64,000 bases of DNA from contig OZ271855.1 of assembly GCA_965601955.1 (NCBI GenBank), positions 1,364,001 through 1,428,000 on the forward strand. Reading direction: 5' to 3'. The DNA comes from RHLJ01 sp965601955. GTDB lineage: Bacteria > Bacteroidota > Rhodothermia > Balneolales > Balneolaceae. A program made the translations under genes and the position numbers. How positions within the stretch are numbered: position 1 is the first letter of the stretch; the number at the start of each line of letters is the position of its first letter. The notes under the pieces were generated by a model that had not been told where the DNA came from, did not search any database, and worked only from the letters and a program-made list of their open reading frames with translations. Below are positions 62,583 to 64,000 of the stretch, piece by piece.

Positions 62583-64000
62583 ATGAATAAATTTTCATTC
62601 AAAAAAATGATGGTTCCTTCTTTGTTGGCTATGGTGGTAGTAGCATACGCTTGTGCACCATCATCGCCTACAATCCAGGCACCATTTACTGCTCCTCAGG
62701 TAGCGACATTAGATGAGGTAAGTGCTCCAAGCCCTGATCCAAGGGTAGGATTAGGTGCCGGACTTTTTGATGCAGAAGAAGCTATCTGGAATATGGAGAT
62801 GCTTTCTACTACTCCACCTGCCGAAGACTTTCTCGGGGTTACCAATTCTGATTTGGCTTTCCAGGGACCATATGCCTTTCAGGGAAACTATAATGGTGTA
62901 ATGATTTGGGATCTTACTGACCCATCAGCTCCAGAATTAATCAAGGATTATCTTTGTCCTGCATCTCAGAGTGATGTTTCCGTTTATGAAAACTTGATGT
63001 TTGTTTCAGGTGAAGGATTTGGTGGGCGTTTAGATTGTGGTACTCAAGGTGTCCAGGAAGCAGTTTCTCAAGACAGGCTGCGTGGTATCAGAATTTTTGA
63101 TATCACTGATATCCAAAACCCAGAATACATTGCTAATGTGCAAACATGCCGTGGCTCACACACACACTCTGTACTAAAAGATCCAGATGATGATGATAAT
63201 GTATATGTGTATGTATCTGGTTCAGCGGGTATTCGTCCTGCAGAAGAATTAGAAGGTTGTTCAAATGCCCTTCCTGAAGACGATCCAAATTCTGCACTAT
63301 TTAGAATTGAAGTAATCAAAGTTCCTCTTGCAAGCCCGGAAGATGCAGCTATCGTTAGTTCTCCAAGAATCTTTGATGACTTAACAGCTCCTCCAACACA
63401 TGGATTAGCTCCTGCAGAAATAGAAGCACTAAAAGTTGCAAAAGAAAACGGAGCAATCACTTTCTTCCGTTTGGGAACTGAACGAGTATTAAACTGGAAT
63501 TTTGCTGGTAGATTGATTCAGAACTACGCAAATGAAAGAGGTGGAGAAGGAACAACTCCTACGACTGAAGACACAGCTTATGTTCGTGAAAACGCAACCG
63601 ACATGATCAACCAAATGTTTGGAACTGGTGAAAGTGACCGGGGTCCAAACCAGTGCCATGATATCACGCTTTATCCTGAAATAGGTTTAGCTGGTGGTGC
63701 TTGTGAAGGATATGGACTATTACTTGACATTTCTGACCCAGTAAACCCTGTTAGAATTGATGCTGTTGCTGACTCTAACTTCTCATACTGGCACTCTGCT
63801 ACTTTTACTAACGATGGTAGTGCAGTTCTATTCACGGATGAGTGGGGTGGCGGTGGCCAGCCTAAGTGCCGTGAGTCTGATCCTTATGAGTGGGGAGCAA
63901 ATGCAATCTTCACTATTACTGAAGACAAAGAGCTTGACTTCCAAAGCTACTACAAGCTTCCTGCTCCACAAACTTCTCAGGAAAACTGTGTTGCTCACAA
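62583..64000 (+). CDS. LVIVD-type secreted lipoprotein, partial
   Basis: Hand-translated from the ATG at 62583 to the window edge (about 472 codons, still open). A signal peptide with lipobox-like MVVVAYAC, then repeated beta-propeller-like units (NGVMIWDLTDPSAPELI, RGIRIFDITDIQNPEYI, YGLLLDISDPVNPVRID), which is the LVIVD repeat pattern. Several His and Cys pairs (CRGSHTHSV, NQCHDITL) may bind metal. It seems to be the partner of the DUF305 lipoprotein. Function unknown. Confidence 0.85.
   Translation, partial: MNKFSFKKMMVPSLLAMVVVAYACAPSSPTIQAPFTAPQVATLDEVSAPSPDPRVGLGAGLFDAEEAIWNMEMLSTTPPAEDFLGVTNSDLAFQGPYAFQGNYNGVMIWDLTDPSAPELIKDYLCPASQSDVSVYENLMFVSGEGFGGRLDCGTQGVQEAVSQDRLRGIRIFDITDIQNPEYIANVQTCRGSHTHSVLKDPDDDDNVYVYVSGSAGIRPAEELEGCSNALPEDDPNSALFRIEVIKVPLASPEDAAIVSSPRIFDDLTAPPTHGLAPAEIEALKVAKENGAITFFRLGTERVLNWNFAGRLIQNYANERGGEGTTPTTEDTAYVRENATDMINQMFGTGESDRGPNQCHDITLYPEIGLAGGACEGYGLLLDISDPVNPVRIDAVADSNFSYWHSATFTNDGSAVLFTDEWGGGGQPKCRESDPYEWGANAIFTITEDKELDFQSYYKLPAPQTSQENCVAH

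Noticed and set aside
63068..63460. Minus-strand frame of 130 codons
   Set aside because: It is the antisense shadow of the LVIVD-type lipoprotein, which reads clearly on the plus strand.

Overview
The window looks like ordinary chromosome from a Bacteroidota/Balneolota-type bacterium (Balneola, Gracilimonas and Rhodohalobacter are the kind of relatives I would test first). The reasons are moderate-to-low GC, TonB-dependent receptors with an N-terminal carboxypeptidase-regulatory-like domain, few obvious Shine-Dalgarno sequences, a DUF6090-type protein, an AccD without its zinc cysteines, and many short intergenic inverted repeats of the kind common in this group. The placement is an inference from gene content. 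I saw no rRNA, tRNA, CRISPR array or prophage.

Layout, left to right. 1-3702 (minus) is the cell-shape operon mreB-mreC-mreD-mrdA, with PBP2 cut by the left edge. 3797-8863 (minus) holds purN-purH and recA-recX-AI-2E-family permease. 8989-9460 is a small element with inverted-repeat ends around a frameshifted four-helix-bundle gene. 9501-11584 (minus) carries kynureninase and tryptophan 2,3-dioxygenase. 11642-16237 (plus) has an N-acetylglucosamine-kinase-like protein, TatD and a large TonB receptor. 16422-20040 (minus) has a secreted HExxH protein, an S10 carboxypeptidase and a PdxB-like dehydrogenase. 20039-27519 (plus) has pyrimidine nucleoside phosphorylase, a PspA-centred operon coupled to enoyl-CoA hydratase, a CNNM/CorC-type protein and an AAA ATPase. 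27547-37735 is mixed: phytanoyl-CoA dioxygenase-like, DoxX, membrane AraC regulator, TonB receptor, ThuA-like protein, azurin, PheA, outer-membrane barrel and NTF2-like protein. 38130-48631 is largely housekeeping (xseA, pyrC, tsaB, accD, obg, dprA) with an unusual secreted thioesterase fusion and one REP-associated transposase element. 48801-51614 is an M16 peptidase.

51739-59256 is the most coherent functional block. A cobalamin riboswitch is followed by btuB, a DUF6580-like membrane protein, a BtuF-like protein without a signal peptide, cobU, cobT, cobS and cobC, then a PP-loop ATPase of the diphthine-ammonia-ligase family. Together these read as B12/cobinamide capture plus nucleotide-loop assembly, but no btuCD is present. 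The window ends with a phosphohexomutase and a pair of secreted lipoproteins (DUF305 and an LVIVD-type protein cut by the right edge).

The least expected feature is the number and variety of intergenic inverted repeats. There are at least a dozen families. Two different families each carry the same roughly 20-bp palindrome inserted inside them, and one transposase is bracketed by two perfectly inverted 22-bp hairpins.
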